A DNA stretch of 64,000 nt, from assembly GCF_000315365.1 (NCBI RefSeq), contig NZ_CAOS01000013.1, positions 62,001 through 126,000 on the forward strand, written 5' to 3'. The notes beneath the pieces were generated by a model that saw only the letters and a program-made list of their open reading frames with translations, did no database searches and was not told where the DNA came from. The first letter of the stretch is position 1, and each line of letters opens with the position of its first letter. Position numbers and translations under genes: made by a program. This document shows, in pieces, positions 52,590-60,742 of the stretch. Source of the DNA: Desulforamulus hydrothermalis Lam5 = DSM 18033. GTDB taxonomy: Bacteria > Bacillota > Desulfotomaculia > Desulfotomaculales > Desulfotomaculaceae.

Positions 52590-53693
52590 TTGATTCGCAC
52601 TCGTTTGGGGGTTGTCAAAGAGATTACCGGCACCAGAAAAGGTCTTACGGAATGCCTGGTGGAAGCGGCCGGTGAAATTCAGCGGGCGGTAAATTATGAT
52701 GAACTTACCGGGCAGTTGCAAGCGGGTGATCAGGTATTGTTAAACACCACCGCTGTTTATAAAAAACTGGGTACCGGCGGCTTTCACTTTGTAATGGCAA
52801 ATTTGTCCAGGCCGGAAAAAGAGGTGCAGCCGGCGGGGCATATTATGAAGATGCGCTACAGCCCTTGCCAGGTCAAGGTGCTGTCAGTGGAAGACCCGGA
52901 CAGCCCTCATGCCGCCGTCATGCAACAAACTGACTCGCTGGACGGCACGCCGGTAATTATAGGTACCTTGCACAGCATGCTGGCGCCGGCGGCGGCAGCC
53001 CTTAAAAAGCTGGGGGGCGGCAGGTTGCAAGTGGCGTACTTGATGACTGACGGAGCGGCCCTTCCTTTACCGCTGTCCAAGCTGGTTGATGAACTAAAGG
53101 CAAAAGGGCTGATACAGCAAACCGTTACCTGCGGCCATGCCTTTGGCGGCGATCTGGAAGCCATCAATATTTATACCGGTTTGTTTGCTTGCAAAGCGGT
53201 GGCCGGGGCGGATGTAATCATTGCTGCCATGGGTCCGGGCATTGTGGGCAGCGGTTCCCGTTACGGCTTTACCGGGGTTGAACAGGGGGAGATTATCAAT
53301 GCTGTGAACATCCTGGGTGGCCGTCCCATTGCCATTCCCCGTCTTAGCTTTGCGGATGCCCGGCCCAGGCACCGGGGCATCAGTCACCACACCCGCACCG
53401 CCCTCGGCCGCATAGCCTTAACGAAAGCAACCGTAACTTTGCCCAAATTAGCACCGGACAAAATGGAGACAGTGCTGCAGCAATTAGAAGCAAGCGGCAT
53501 CAGTCAAAAGCACCAAATTGCCGTGCTGGATGCACAACCGGCTCTGGCAGCCCTGCAGGAATACAACCTGCAAGTTACCACCATGGGCAGGGGAGTCACA
53601 GAGGACCCCGAGTTTTTCCTGGCCGCCGGGGCAGCCGGCATATATGCCGCGGACATATTATCAGGCAGCAAATCGGCCGATTCAACAATTTAA
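52590..53693 (+). CDS. DUF3866 protein of unknown function
   Basis: This 367-residue protein has no membrane helix. Recognisable DUF3866 features are the N-terminal R-T-R-L-G-V-V-K-E-I, a central C-G-H-A-F-G-G-D-L-E-A-I-N-I-Y-T-G-L, and M-G-P-G-I-V-G-S-G-S/T. I know of no function. It starts at TTG behind AAGGAGG in the group xerD-deoB-pdp-dacF, an order seen in related genomes. Confidence 0.82.
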   Translation: MIRTRLGVVKEITGTRKGLTECLVEAAGEIQRAVNYDELTGQLQAGDQVLLNTTAVYKKLGTGGFHFVMANLSRPEKEVQPAGHIMKMRYSPCQVKVLSVEDPDSPHAAVMQQTDSLDGTPVIIGTLHSMLAPAAAALKKLGGGRLQVAYLMTDGAALPLPLSKLVDELKAKGLIQQTVTCGHAFGGDLEAINIYTGLFACKAVAGADVIIAAMGPGIVGSGSRYGFTGVEQGEIINAVNILGGRPIAIPRLSFADARPRHRGISHHTRTALGRIALTKATVTLPKLAPDKMETVLQQLEASGISQKHQIAVLDAQPALAALQEYNLQVTTMGRGVTEDPEFFLAAGAAGIYAADILSGSKSADSTI

Positions 53694-53731
53694 CCACTAA
53701 CCGGCCCTGAAAACCGCTGTCGGATATTATG

Positions 53732-53875
53732 TTAACTGTCATGCCGGTTAAAGGTGGCATTAATTAGGTCCTCCACGGTTTTATGACGACAAGCATATTG
53801 ATTAATGAGTTTACATAAATCTTTAACCTGGCACAAGAAATAAACTTTATCGCTGTAGATATATACCTGGGCCAT
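53732..53875 (-). CDS. 47-residue hypothetical protein
   Basis: This reading frame is too short for routine gene calls but has an ATG placed 7 bases after a perfect AAAGGAGG on the - strand. The product has aromatic residues at both ends of a Y-I-Y-S-D-K-V-Y-F-L-C pattern and ends in a charged, helical stretch; it contains three Cys. No membrane helix is seen. A possible sigma-E-like -10 (CATATACT) lies at 53904-53911 on this strand. It sits between two + strand genes and is divergent from the ComB-like gene. The function is unknown. Confidence 0.55.
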   Translation of the reverse strand: MAQVYIYSDKVYFLCQVKDLCKLINQYACRHKTVEDLINATFNRHDS

Positions 53876-53990
53876 GGATGTCCCTCCTTTCCGGTTATGG
53901 GACAGTATATGAGGAAAGGCCGTGCCTTATGTGTAGCAGATACACGGCAGGAAAGTGAGAAAAGCAAAAGAACTTTGGGGGAGATATCAA

Positions 53991-54662
53991 GTGAAGTTAG
54001 TTACCCTTACAGCCAATGCCAGCGGTGCTGCCCGGGCTGCCCGGGAGGGCCAAGTGGTGATGGTGGTGGATGTTATTGACATGTCCACCACCCTGGAAGC
54101 GGCCCTGGATGCCGGGGCACTGGCTGTTTTAGGTGCCAGTCCGGACGGCGCATCGCCGCCGGTGGAGGTGCGGCCCGAAGCTGTGGGCAGACAGGCGGCG
54201 GCGCTGGCTTTGGCGGCGGGTACCGGTGTGGTGCTGGTCACCGAACCCCGGGTGGGCTCGGACCAGGCGAGGGCGGCCAATGCGTCCCGGTTGCTGGCGG
54301 GGGTGCGCCAGGGGGGAGCGCCGGTAACCGCCATACTGCCCAATCTGGGAGCGGAAACCCCCAAACTTGGCGACCTGGCCGGCAAAATTGTAGTGGCTGC
54401 CACCGGCACCGGCGGTGTTGCTTACGATGCGGCTGTTACCGCCGGCGCCCCGGCAGTGGTTACCGGCACAGTGGCCAGAACACTCAAAAAGAAAGGCGCC
54501 GCCCCGGCTCTGGCAGCCGCCCGGCGTGCCATAGCGGCCGCCCGGCAGCATAATACAGGCATCTGCGTGGTGGCAGCCAGCGCCAATTCATTGGAGGATT
54601 TGTTGGCGGCAGAGTACATTATGAAAACCATTATTCAGGAAGGGTTTTTAAATCAGACTTAA
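53991..54662 (+). CDS. ComB-like (2-phosphosulfolactate phosphatase-like) protein
   Basis: This 223-residue soluble protein is rich in Ala, Gly and Val. The strand V-V-M-V-V-D-V-I-D-M-S-T-T-L-E-A-A-L-D-A-G recalls the D-V-x-R-A-T/S-T core of ComB phosphatases, but Arg is replaced by Met. ComB hydrolyses 2-phosphosulfolactate in coenzyme M synthesis, which is unlikely to be the role here; a different phosphatase or a non-catalytic relative is possible. GTG 53991 follows GGGGGAGA. The family assignment is tentative. Confidence 0.55.
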   Translation: MKLVTLTANASGAARAAREGQVVMVVDVIDMSTTLEAALDAGALAVLGASPDGASPPVEVRPEAVGRQAAALALAAGTGVVLVTEPRVGSDQARAANASRLLAGVRQGGAPVTAILPNLGAETPKLGDLAGKIVVAATGTGGVAYDAAVTAGAPAVVTGTVARTLKKKGAAPALAAARRAIAAARQHNTGICVVAASANSLEDLLAAEYIMKTIIQEGFLNQT

Positions 54663-54782
54663 TTGCCCGGGTCAGCAAGGTTTATTAAAGAACCTTTTTC
54701 AGGCGCCCCACAGGCAATTAGCAACCCGTTTTAGGTTTGGCTGACGACTTGCTACTCACCCGGCCAGGTCATTTTTTATGGT

Positions 54783-54811
54783 ACTATTTAGTTCAATCCC
54801 CGGCATAAATA
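54783..54811 (+). promoter_or_regulatory. Possible sigma-E type promoter of spoIIM
   Basis: ACTATTT (54783-54789) and CATAAATA (54804-54811) loosely match a sigma-E promoter. spoIIM is sigma-E dependent in Bacillus. Confidence 0.3.
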
Positions 54812-54845
54812 TGTACAGGAGTTCCTGGACCGGCGGGGTGATGGC

Positions 54846-55478
54846 TTGGCTAAAGGTATTAAAAACATGTGGAAAGCCTCCTGGCGTGACAGTTGGCCAG
54901 TTTATTTACTGGGCTTGGCAACCTTGCTGGCAGGTCTTTGCTTTGGCTGCTGGGGTGCTTATCATTTGGATGGCTCTCAGGCCGGCCGGCTGTCAGTGCT
55001 TATAGACAGTTTTGTTAACCAGGCGGGCAGCATGACCGTGGATCGCCAGCAGGCGGTGAAAAACGCCATTGCCAACAACCTTTTTTTGGTGGGCCTGTTT
55101 TATTTGCTTGGCTTAACCGTAATAGGCATGCCGGCTGTTCTGGTCCTGCTGTCGGCCAGGGGTTTTTCCCTGGGCTTTACCATTGGGTTTCTTACCCGAG
55201 ATAAGGTGGGAGAAGGCATGGTGATAGCTCTGGCTTCAGTGATGCCGCAAAATGTCTTATTTATTCCCGCCATCTACCTGGCCGGTGTGGCAGCTTTGTC
55301 TTTTTCCTGGCTTCTTATAAAAAGGTTGCTTGATTCCAAGCAGCCGGTGCTGCCGGGACTGTTGGGTTATCATGTGCTAATGCTGGTGGTTTGCTGTATT
55401 GCCGCAGCGGCCGGTCTGGTGGAAGCCTTTGTAACGCCCGACCTTACCAGGGCTGCGATAAATCTGTTAATTAAATAA
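54846..55478 (+). CDS. spoIIM: Stage II sporulation protein M
   Basis: This 210-residue protein has five likely membrane helices. SpoIIM joins SpoIID and SpoIIP in the peptidoglycan-degrading complex that drives engulfment. The family motifs N-N-x-x-x-x, G-x-x-x-x-G-x-P-A/x-x-x-L-x-x-x-G-x-x-L-G and M-P-Q-N-x-x-x-x-P-A are visible. TTG 54846 follows GGGGTGATGG. It lies downstream of an unrelated ComB-like gene with 183 bases between that hold no clear feature besides the possible promoter. Confidence 0.92.
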   Translation: MAKGIKNMWKASWRDSWPVYLLGLATLLAGLCFGCWGAYHLDGSQAGRLSVLIDSFVNQAGSMTVDRQQAVKNAIANNLFLVGLFYLLGLTVIGMPAVLVLLSARGFSLGFTIGFLTRDKVGEGMVIALASVMPQNVLFIPAIYLAGVAALSFSWLLIKRLLDSKQPVLPGLLGYHVLMLVVCCIAAAAGLVEAFVTPDLTRAAINLLIK

Positions 55479-55528
55479 ATAATTGGCAATGCCGGAAATA
55501 TAACTTAACATATTTTGAAGACGCAGGG

Positions 55529-55558
55529 GAATAATAATAGTAAACCAAGGACAAACTA
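55529..55558 (+). promoter_or_regulatory. Forespore-type (sigma-G) promoter of the SASP gene
   Basis: GAATA (55529-55533) and CAAACTA (55552-55558) are separated by 18 bases. They match the sigma-G pattern GAATA / CATACTA with one mismatch, 59 bases before a spore DNA-protein gene. Confidence 0.5.
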
Positions 55559-55617
55559 ATTTCTTGCCTGTCAGAAAAACTTTATGATTAATTTATTTTT
55601 GCCGGGAGGGAGTACCA

Positions 55618-55908
55618 ATGACGCAACAGTTAACCAACATGAATTTGCCCTATGATTTAATTAAAGGCGCTGCTTTTTCCGGTTTGGTCCCCCGGGAATT
55701 GGTACCCTATGTAAAACCCGCTCTGACAGAATTCCGCAATGAAATGGCTGCCGAATTAGGAATGCCCGATTATGCCCGGATTGATAAAGGAGAGCTGCCA
55801 AGTCGGCGTAACGGGGAAGTGGGCGGCGGCATGACTAAAAAAATGGTGGCTTTTGCTGAAGCAGTGCTGGCTTGGCATTATAAAAACAGATGCCTGCTCA
55901 AGGAATAA
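55618..55908 (+). CDS. Alpha/beta-type small acid-soluble spore protein
   Basis: This 96-residue protein coats spore DNA and protects it from UV and heat. Both family signatures are present: A-L-x-x-F-R-x-E-M-A-x-E-L-G (with the E-M-A site that GPR protease would cleave) and D-K-G-x-L-x-S-R-x-N-G-x-V-G-G-x-M-T-K-K-M-V. It is longer at the N-terminus than the usual 60-70 residues, with about 25 extra residues. The ATG follows GGGAGGGAG. Confidence 0.93.
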   Translation: MTQQLTNMNLPYDLIKGAAFSGLVPRELVPYVKPALTEFRNEMAAELGMPDYARIDKGELPSRRNGEVGGGMTKKMVAFAEAVLAWHYKNRCLLKE

Positions 55909-55912
55909 ACGG

Positions 55913-55953
55913 CAGGCTCCCGCCGCTCGTGCAGGCAGGAGCCTGTTTATTTT
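55913..55953 (+). terminator. Rho-independent terminator, overlapping the end of the DUF441 gene
   Basis: CAGGCTCC/GGAGCCTG is followed by TTTATTTT. It ends SASP transcripts and overlaps the 3' end of the convergent gene. Confidence 0.75.
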
Positions 55954-56402
55954 AACCAGTAAATAACTTCCAGGAACAAAGCTGCTAAGCCGGCAGCCAT
56001 TAACGGCCCGATGGGAATGCCGCCCAAAAAAATAATACCGATGAGAGAACCGATTACCATGCCAAAAATTAATTGCGGGTCTAATTTAAGCAGTTTCAGG
56101 CCTTCGCCATTCATGTGAGTGGCCAGGGCGCCGCCAATTAAAGCCAGGATGCCCTGGGGTGACAGGGTGGTTATTAGCAGGTCCCGGTAGATAAGATGAT
56201 CGTTGGCCAGCGGAACCAGTACCGATAACATTAAAAAGATTAACCCCACTTCCAGGCCACGGCGTTCAATGATAGTGATAACTCTGTTCAACCGGCTTAA
56301 TTTTAAAATCAATAAAATACAAGCGGCTGTGGCCAGCAAACCGGAATCGGCGGCAAATCCCATGAACAGCAGTATTAACAAAAATATATTGCCCCTGGTC
56401 AC
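55947..56402 (-). CDS. DUF441 (YtwI-like) membrane protein
   Basis: This 151-residue protein has about five membrane helices and a single conserved A-T-H-M-N-G-x-G loop typical of DUF441. Its function is unknown. GTG 56402 is chosen because GAGGTGA lies upstream and the product then starts like its relatives; a GTG at 56411 would add three residues. The gene is convergent with the SASP gene. Confidence 0.88.
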   Translation of the reverse strand: MTRGNIFLLILLFMGFAADSGLLATAACILLILKLSRLNRVITIIERRGLEVGLIFLMLSVLVPLANDHLIYRDLLITTLSPQGILALIGGALATHMNGEGLKLLKLDPQLIFGMVIGSLIGIIFLGGIPIGPLMAAGLAALFLEVIYWLK

Positions 56403-56468
56403 CAAACTCACCTCACAATATTTACCACCCTCAAATCATCCTATGCTGCATTGAAAAAACAATATGCC

Positions 56469-56494
56469 AAAAAAAAGACCCTGCATTGAGGGCC
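56469..56494 (-). terminator. Possible terminator on the - strand
   Basis: On the - strand GGCCCT/AGGGTC forms a short stem with one mismatch, followed by eight T. It lies just after the small gene ending at 56508. Confidence 0.5.
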
Positions 56495-56507
56495 GGCCGT
56501 TAACTGC

Positions 56508-56750
56508 TTAAATTTGCTTTTTATTTTGCAACTCCATTAACTGGGCATGAAAAGACAACATATTGGCATGCATGTTTTCAAACCCACCCCGGATGCTTTC
56601 CAGTGACCGTTTGGTTTCTAAAATAAAAGTCCTGGCATTGTCAAAATAGCGTTCTATATCTTGTTCAGTGCCTAATATTAATAAAATTAAGATTAAAAAT
56701 AAGGTAAAAGGACTTTGGGCGTTTAGAGCATTGGCGTAATGCTGATCCAT
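56508..56750 (-). CDS. Small single-span membrane protein with a C-terminal helix
   Basis: This 80-residue protein has a short N-terminus, a hydrophobic helix (about 14-28, F-T-L-F-L-I-L-I-L-L-I-L-G) and a long amphipathic helix likely to form a coiled coil. GGAGGTG lies 4 bases before the ATG, which supports expression. The hydrophobic motif is reminiscent of YjcZ-type spore proteins, but the C-terminal half is different. The function is unknown. Confidence 0.6.
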   Translation of the reverse strand: MDQHYANALNAQSPFTLFLILILLILGTEQDIERYFDNARTFILETKRSLESIRGGFENMHANMLSFHAQLMELQNKKQI

Positions 56751-56859
56751 AGGACACCTCCGTTAAGATTAATCCTTACTGACAGGATATGGCTGGCTGT
56801 TTTGATTGGTGACAGTCCATAAACAAAGCAAAATTTTACTGCCCCGGGGAGGGAACGGT

Positions 56860-57066
56860 GTGCTGGTTGTGTTGGTTACCAGGTTAAAGCACAAAATATT
56901 AAAAGGGTTGAGGTTAATGCTGGTTCTTTTAATACTGTCTGTTTTAATTTGCCAGTTGGCAGGTCTGCTGCGGTCGAGCGGTTTCCCTTTGGAAGAAAAG
57001 ATTCCCAGCGGCAATCCGATGAAAGTGTTGGCTCCGATCTCTCAAGTTTTGTGCTGCAAAAATTAA
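56860..57066 (+). CDS. Small membrane protein in the DUF4227 position upstream of xerD
   Basis: This 68-residue protein has one membrane helix (about 18-36) and a short extracytoplasmic tail with E-E-K-I-P-S-G-N-P-M-K-V. A DUF4227 (YqzK) gene usually lies before xerD in Firmicutes, and the tail roughly follows that pattern. GTG 56860 lies 6 bases after GGGGAGGG and is preferred over an upstream GTG that would run through the ribosome site. Confidence 0.5.
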   Translation: MLVVLVTRLKHKILKGLRLMLVLLILSVLICQLAGLLRSSGFPLEEKIPSGNPMKVLAPISQVLCCKN

Positions 57067-57105
57067 CATAAATTAAAAAAGGAAAACTATGGATTTTTGT
57101 TGAAG

Positions 57106-57128
57106 TAGTCCCCCAAGGGACTATTTTT
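57106..57128 (+). terminator. Rho-independent terminator
   Basis: TAGTCCC/GGGACTA with a CCAA loop is followed by TTTTT. It lies just before the xerD ribosome site, so xerD must have its own promoter or rely on read-through. Confidence 0.75.
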
Positions 57129-57149
57129 ATTATAAGGAGGCGGAGGGAA

Positions 57150-58040
57150 ATGGAACGCTGGTTGGAAGAATTTATCCATTACCTGGCAGTGGAGAGGGGT
57201 CTGGCCCAAAATACATTAGCCTCCTATCGTATAGACCTCAATCAGTATATCAATTACTTAAAAAAGCAAGGGGTTACATCACCGCCCCTGATGGAACGCA
57301 ATCATATCTTAGCGTACCTGTATAAATTACAAAAAGAAGGGAAGGCGCCTGCCACCGTTTCACGTTATTTGGCAGCCATCAAGCATTTTAACCGTTTTTT
57401 GCTGGCTGAAGGGGCAATTACGGAAGACCATACGGCCGGTCTGGAATCTCCCAAGTTGGCGCAGCGGCTGCCCAAGGTACTTTCTACGGCGGAAGTGGAA
57501 ACGCTGCTCAGCCAGCCACAGTTGGCAGATCCGGCGGGGATCAGGGATAAGGCTATGTTGGAGCTGCTTTACGCCACAGGTATCCGGGTTTCTGAACTGG
57601 TATCCTTAAATCTGCAGGATGTGGATTTAGATATGGGATATATCCGCTGTTTTGGCAAAGGATCCAAAGAACGAATTATTCCGCTGGGTTCTGTGGCGGC
57701 TCATTATGTACGGGAATACCTGGCCAGGTCAAGGGTCAAACTAACTAGAGGGAAAGCCGAGCACCCGGCCTTGTTTGTTAATATACAGGGCAGGCGCTTA
57801 ACCCGGCAGGGTTTTTGGAAAATTATCAAAAAGTACGCCCGGGAAGGGAAAATTGATAAACATATAACACCTCACACCTTAAGACATTCCTTTGCCACCC
57901 ATCTGTTGGAAAATGGCGCAGACCTGCGGGCGGTGCAGGAGATGTTGGGCCATGCTGATATATCTACCACCCAGATTTATACCCACCTAACCAAGATCAG
58001 GCTGCGGGAGGTATACACTAACGCTCACCCGAGAGCTTAA
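57150..58040 (+). CDS. xerD: Site-specific tyrosine recombinase XerD
   Basis: This 296-residue recombinase resolves chromosome dimers at dif with XerC. An N-terminal SAM-like domain (1-90) is followed by the catalytic domain with Arg146, Lys170, His242, Arg245, His268 and nucleophile Tyr277. Length and gene order (xerD-deoB-pdp-dacF-spoIIA) match the chromosomal housekeeping enzyme, not a phage integrase. ATG 57150 follows AAGGAGGCGGAGG. Confidence 0.95.
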   Translation: MERWLEEFIHYLAVERGLAQNTLASYRIDLNQYINYLKKQGVTSPPLMERNHILAYLYKLQKEGKAPATVSRYLAAIKHFNRFLLAEGAITEDHTAGLESPKLAQRLPKVLSTAEVETLLSQPQLADPAGIRDKAMLELLYATGIRVSELVSLNLQDVDLDMGYIRCFGKGSKERIIPLGSVAAHYVREYLARSRVKLTRGKAEHPALFVNIQGRRLTRQGFWKIIKKYAREGKIDKHITPHTLRHSFATHLLENGADLRAVQEMLGHADISTTQIYTHLTKIRLREVYTNAHPRA

Positions 58041-58067
58041 ACAATACTGCATAAGGGGTGATTCTTT

Positions 58068-59261
58068 TTGACTCAAGCAAAAGTAAACAGGGTTACTTTG
58101 ATTGTTTTGGACAGTGTGGGCATCGGAGAACTGCCGGATGCTGCAGAGTATGGCGATCAAGGAAGCAACACCCTGGCCAATGTGGCCAGGGCGGTAGGAG
58201 GATTAAAACTGCCCAACCTGGGGCGGCTGGGGCTGGGCAATATCCATCCTATCTTAGGGGTGCCTGCGGTTGGCGACCCCCTGGGAGCCTACGGCAAAAT
58301 GGCCGAAGCATCCAAAGGGAAAGATACTACCACCGGACACTGGGAGATGGCAGGCATTATTCTGGAGCGGCCTTTTCCCACTTATCCCCAGGGTTTCCCG
58401 CCGGAAATAATTGCTGCTTTGGAAAAAAGAATCGGCCGGCGGGTACTGGGCAATGTGGTGGCATCCGGCACCCAAATCATTGAGGAGCTGGGACAAGAGC
58501 ACATGGCTACCGGCTACCCCATTGTTTATACCTCGGCAGACAGTGTATTTCAGGTGGCAGCACATGAAGAAATTATCCCCGTACCCGAGCTTTACCGGAT
58601 ATGTGAAATTGCCAGGCAACTGTTGGACGGTGAACACAGGGTGGGCAGGGTGATTGCCCGTCCCTTTGTGGGGCAGCCCGGCTCCTTTAAAAGAACCGCC
58701 AACCGGCATGATTACGCTGTACCGCCGCCAACCCCCAATATTTTGACGGTGCTGCAGCAAGCAGGCATTAAAACCATGGGGGTTGGCAAAATTTACGATA
58801 TATTTGCCGGCGTAGGAGTGGCGGAAAGTTATAAAACCAAAGACAACATGGACGGCGTTGAGCAAACCGTAAATTTAATGAAAAAATGCCCGTCAGGTCT
58901 GATTTTTGCTAATCTGGTGGAATATGATTCGGTTTACGGCCACCGTAACGACCCGTCAGGCTACGCCCGGGCTTTGGAGGATTTTGACCGCAGATTGCCG
59001 GAGATAATGGCTGCCATGCTGCCGGAGGAGGTATTAATCCTGACGGCGGATCATGGTTGTGATCCTACCACCGCAAGTACCGACCATAGCCGGGAATATG
59101 TTCCCTTGCTGGTATACGGGCAGCCGGTCAAGGGCGGCAGCAATCTGGGCATCCGAAGTTCATTCAGCGACGTGGCAGCAACCCTGGCTGATTTCTTTGG
59201 ATTGTCTTTTCATGTAGGAACCAGCTTTGCTGAACAGGTGCTAAGGCGGGGAGGCAACTAA
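58068..59261 (+). CDS. deoB: Phosphopentomutase
   Basis: This 397-residue enzyme of the alkaline phosphatase superfamily converts (deoxy)ribose 1-phosphate to the 5-phosphate. It shows [10 protein letters not shown], the D-T-T-T-G-H-W-E block around the phosphorylated Thr, and the metal-binding T-A-D-H-G-C-D-P-T near the C-terminus. TTG 58068 follows AAGGGGTGA. It works with the next gene in nucleoside salvage. Confidence 0.96.
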   Translation: MTQAKVNRVTLIVLDSVGIGELPDAAEYGDQGSNTLANVARAVGGLKLPNLGRLGLGNIHPILGVPAVGDPLGAYGKMAEASKGKDTTTGHWEMAGIILERPFPTYPQGFPPEIIAALEKRIGRRVLGNVVASGTQIIEELGQEHMATGYPIVYTSADSVFQVAAHEEIIPVPELYRICEIARQLLDGEHRVGRVIARPFVGQPGSFKRTANRHDYAVPPPTPNILTVLQQAGIKTMGVGKIYDIFAGVGVAESYKTKDNMDGVEQTVNLMKKCPSGLIFANLVEYDSVYGHRNDPSGYARALEDFDRRLPEIMAAMLPEEVLILTADHGCDPTTASTDHSREYVPLLVYGQPVKGGSNLGIRSSFSDVAATLADFFGLSFHVGTSFAEQVLRRGGN

Positions 59262-59263
59262 AA

Positions 59264-60589
59264 ATGCGAATGGTTGACCTTATACTTAAAAAAAGACGGG
59301 GGCAGGAACTGACTGCCGAAGAAATAAATTTTTTCATTAATGGTTATACCCAGGGAGAGATACCGGATTATCAAGCAGCGGCTTTTTTGATGGCGGCTTT
59401 TTTTCAGGGATTATCTCCCCGGGAAACCGGCGATTTAACCATGGCCATGGCTAATTCCGGTGAACAGGCGGATTTATCGGCCATACCCGGCATTAAGGTG
59501 GACAAACATTCCACCGGCGGCGTAGGGGATAAAACTACTTTAATTTTAGGGCCGCTGGTGGCAGCTGCCGGGGTGCCGGTGGCTAAAATGTCCGGCCGCG
59601 GCCTGGGACATACCGGTGGCACCATTGACAAGCTGTCGTCTGTTCCGGGGTTTCAGGTGAACCTGGACAACCGGCGTTTTCTCCGGCAAGTAAAAGACAT
59701 TAAGCTGGCGGTGGTGGCCCAAACCGGGCACTTAGCCCCGGCAGATAAAAAGCTTTATGCCCTGCGGGATGTTACCGCTACTGTAGACAGCATTCCCTTA
59801 ATAGCAGCTTCTGTAATGAGCAAAAAAATTGCCGCCGGTGCAGATGCCATAGTGCTGGATGTAAAGGTGGGCAGCGGTGCCTTTATGAAAAATCCTGAGG
59901 CAGCCTTTACCCTGGCCGGCACCATGGTGGATATCGGCTGCCGGGTCGGACGCCAAACCGTGGCGCTGGTTACTGATATGGACCAGCCCCTGGGCAATGC
60001 TATAGGCAACGCTTTGGAGGTTAAGGAAGCTATTGACACCTTGAAGGGTCAGGGGCCGCAGGATTTGCGCCGCTTGTGCTTAAGCCTGGGCAGTGAAATG
60101 ATCATGCTGGCGGGTCAGGCAGCTGATTTTGCAACCGCCCACAGCCGCCTGAGCCAGATCCTGGACAGTGGTTTAGCCTTAGCCAAATTTAAAGAGTTTA
60201 TCAATGCCCAGGGTGGTAACGGGCAAATTGTTGACCAATACGAGTTGTTGCCCCAAGCCCCGGTTGTTTATGCTGTGGCTGCTGCGACGGCTGGCTATGT
60301 AGAAGCTATTCAAGCGGAACAAATCGGCCTGGCGGCCATGCAGCTGGGGGCCGGACGGGCTACTAAAGAGGCAGCCGTTGATTTAGCGGTGGGCGTAGTG
60401 TTGCGTAAAAAAGTAGGTGACCGGGTGAATACGGGCGAGCCCCTTTGTGATATTCATGCCCGGGATGAGGAAAGTGCACGCCGGGCGGAGAATATCATCC
60501 GCCAGGCTTACACTATCGGCAACCAGGCACCTGAAAAAAGAAAGCTTATCCTTGGCAAAGTAACCGGTGCAGGCAGATATGAATTCTGA
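59264..60589 (+). CDS. Pyrimidine-nucleoside phosphorylase
   Basis: This 441-residue enzyme splits uridine or thymidine with phosphate to release (deoxy)ribose 1-phosphate, the substrate of DeoB. It shows [28 protein letters not shown] and the K-V-G-S-G-A-F-M phosphate-binding region. It starts 2 bases after the deoB stop. Confidence 0.95.
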   Translation: MRMVDLILKKRRGQELTAEEINFFINGYTQGEIPDYQAAAFLMAAFFQGLSPRETGDLTMAMANSGEQADLSAIPGIKVDKHSTGGVGDKTTLILGPLVAAAGVPVAKMSGRGLGHTGGTIDKLSSVPGFQVNLDNRRFLRQVKDIKLAVVAQTGHLAPADKKLYALRDVTATVDSIPLIAASVMSKKIAAGADAIVLDVKVGSGAFMKNPEAAFTLAGTMVDIGCRVGRQTVALVTDMDQPLGNAIGNALEVKEAIDTLKGQGPQDLRRLCLSLGSEMIMLAGQAADFATAHSRLSQILDSGLALAKFKEFINAQGGNGQIVDQYELLPQAPVVYAVAAATAGYVEAIQAEQIGLAAMQLGAGRATKEAAVDLAVGVVLRKKVGDRVNTGEPLCDIHARDEESARRAENIIRQAYTIGNQAPEKRKLILGKVTGAGRYEF

Positions 60590-60595
60590 CATTTC

Positions 60596-60648
60596 TCAGG
60601 GAGTATGCCTACAATACTTAACGAGGCGTCTCCCTGATTTATTTTTTC
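60596..60648 (+). terminator. Probable rho-independent terminator
   Basis: TCAGGGAG/CTCCCTGA is followed by TTTATTTTTT. It separates the nucleoside genes from dacF. The loop is long (26 bases). Confidence 0.55.
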
Positions 60649-60742
60649 CAGCAACTCCCTCCTGGTCTGGCGGCATATTACATGGCCAAAAGATAACAAT
60701 AATAGTAAGGAGATGAATAGAGAACCTGGAGGGGGAAAGCCA

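Noticed and set aside
53764-53967. A 67-codon - strand frame overlapping the 47-residue gene
   Set aside because: It has no ribosome site, while the overlapping 47-codon frame has a perfect one.
57150-58040. Phage or element integrase
   Set aside because: The length, catalytic set and position before deoB-pdp-dacF-spoIIA match chromosomal XerD; no attachment site or phage genes are nearby.
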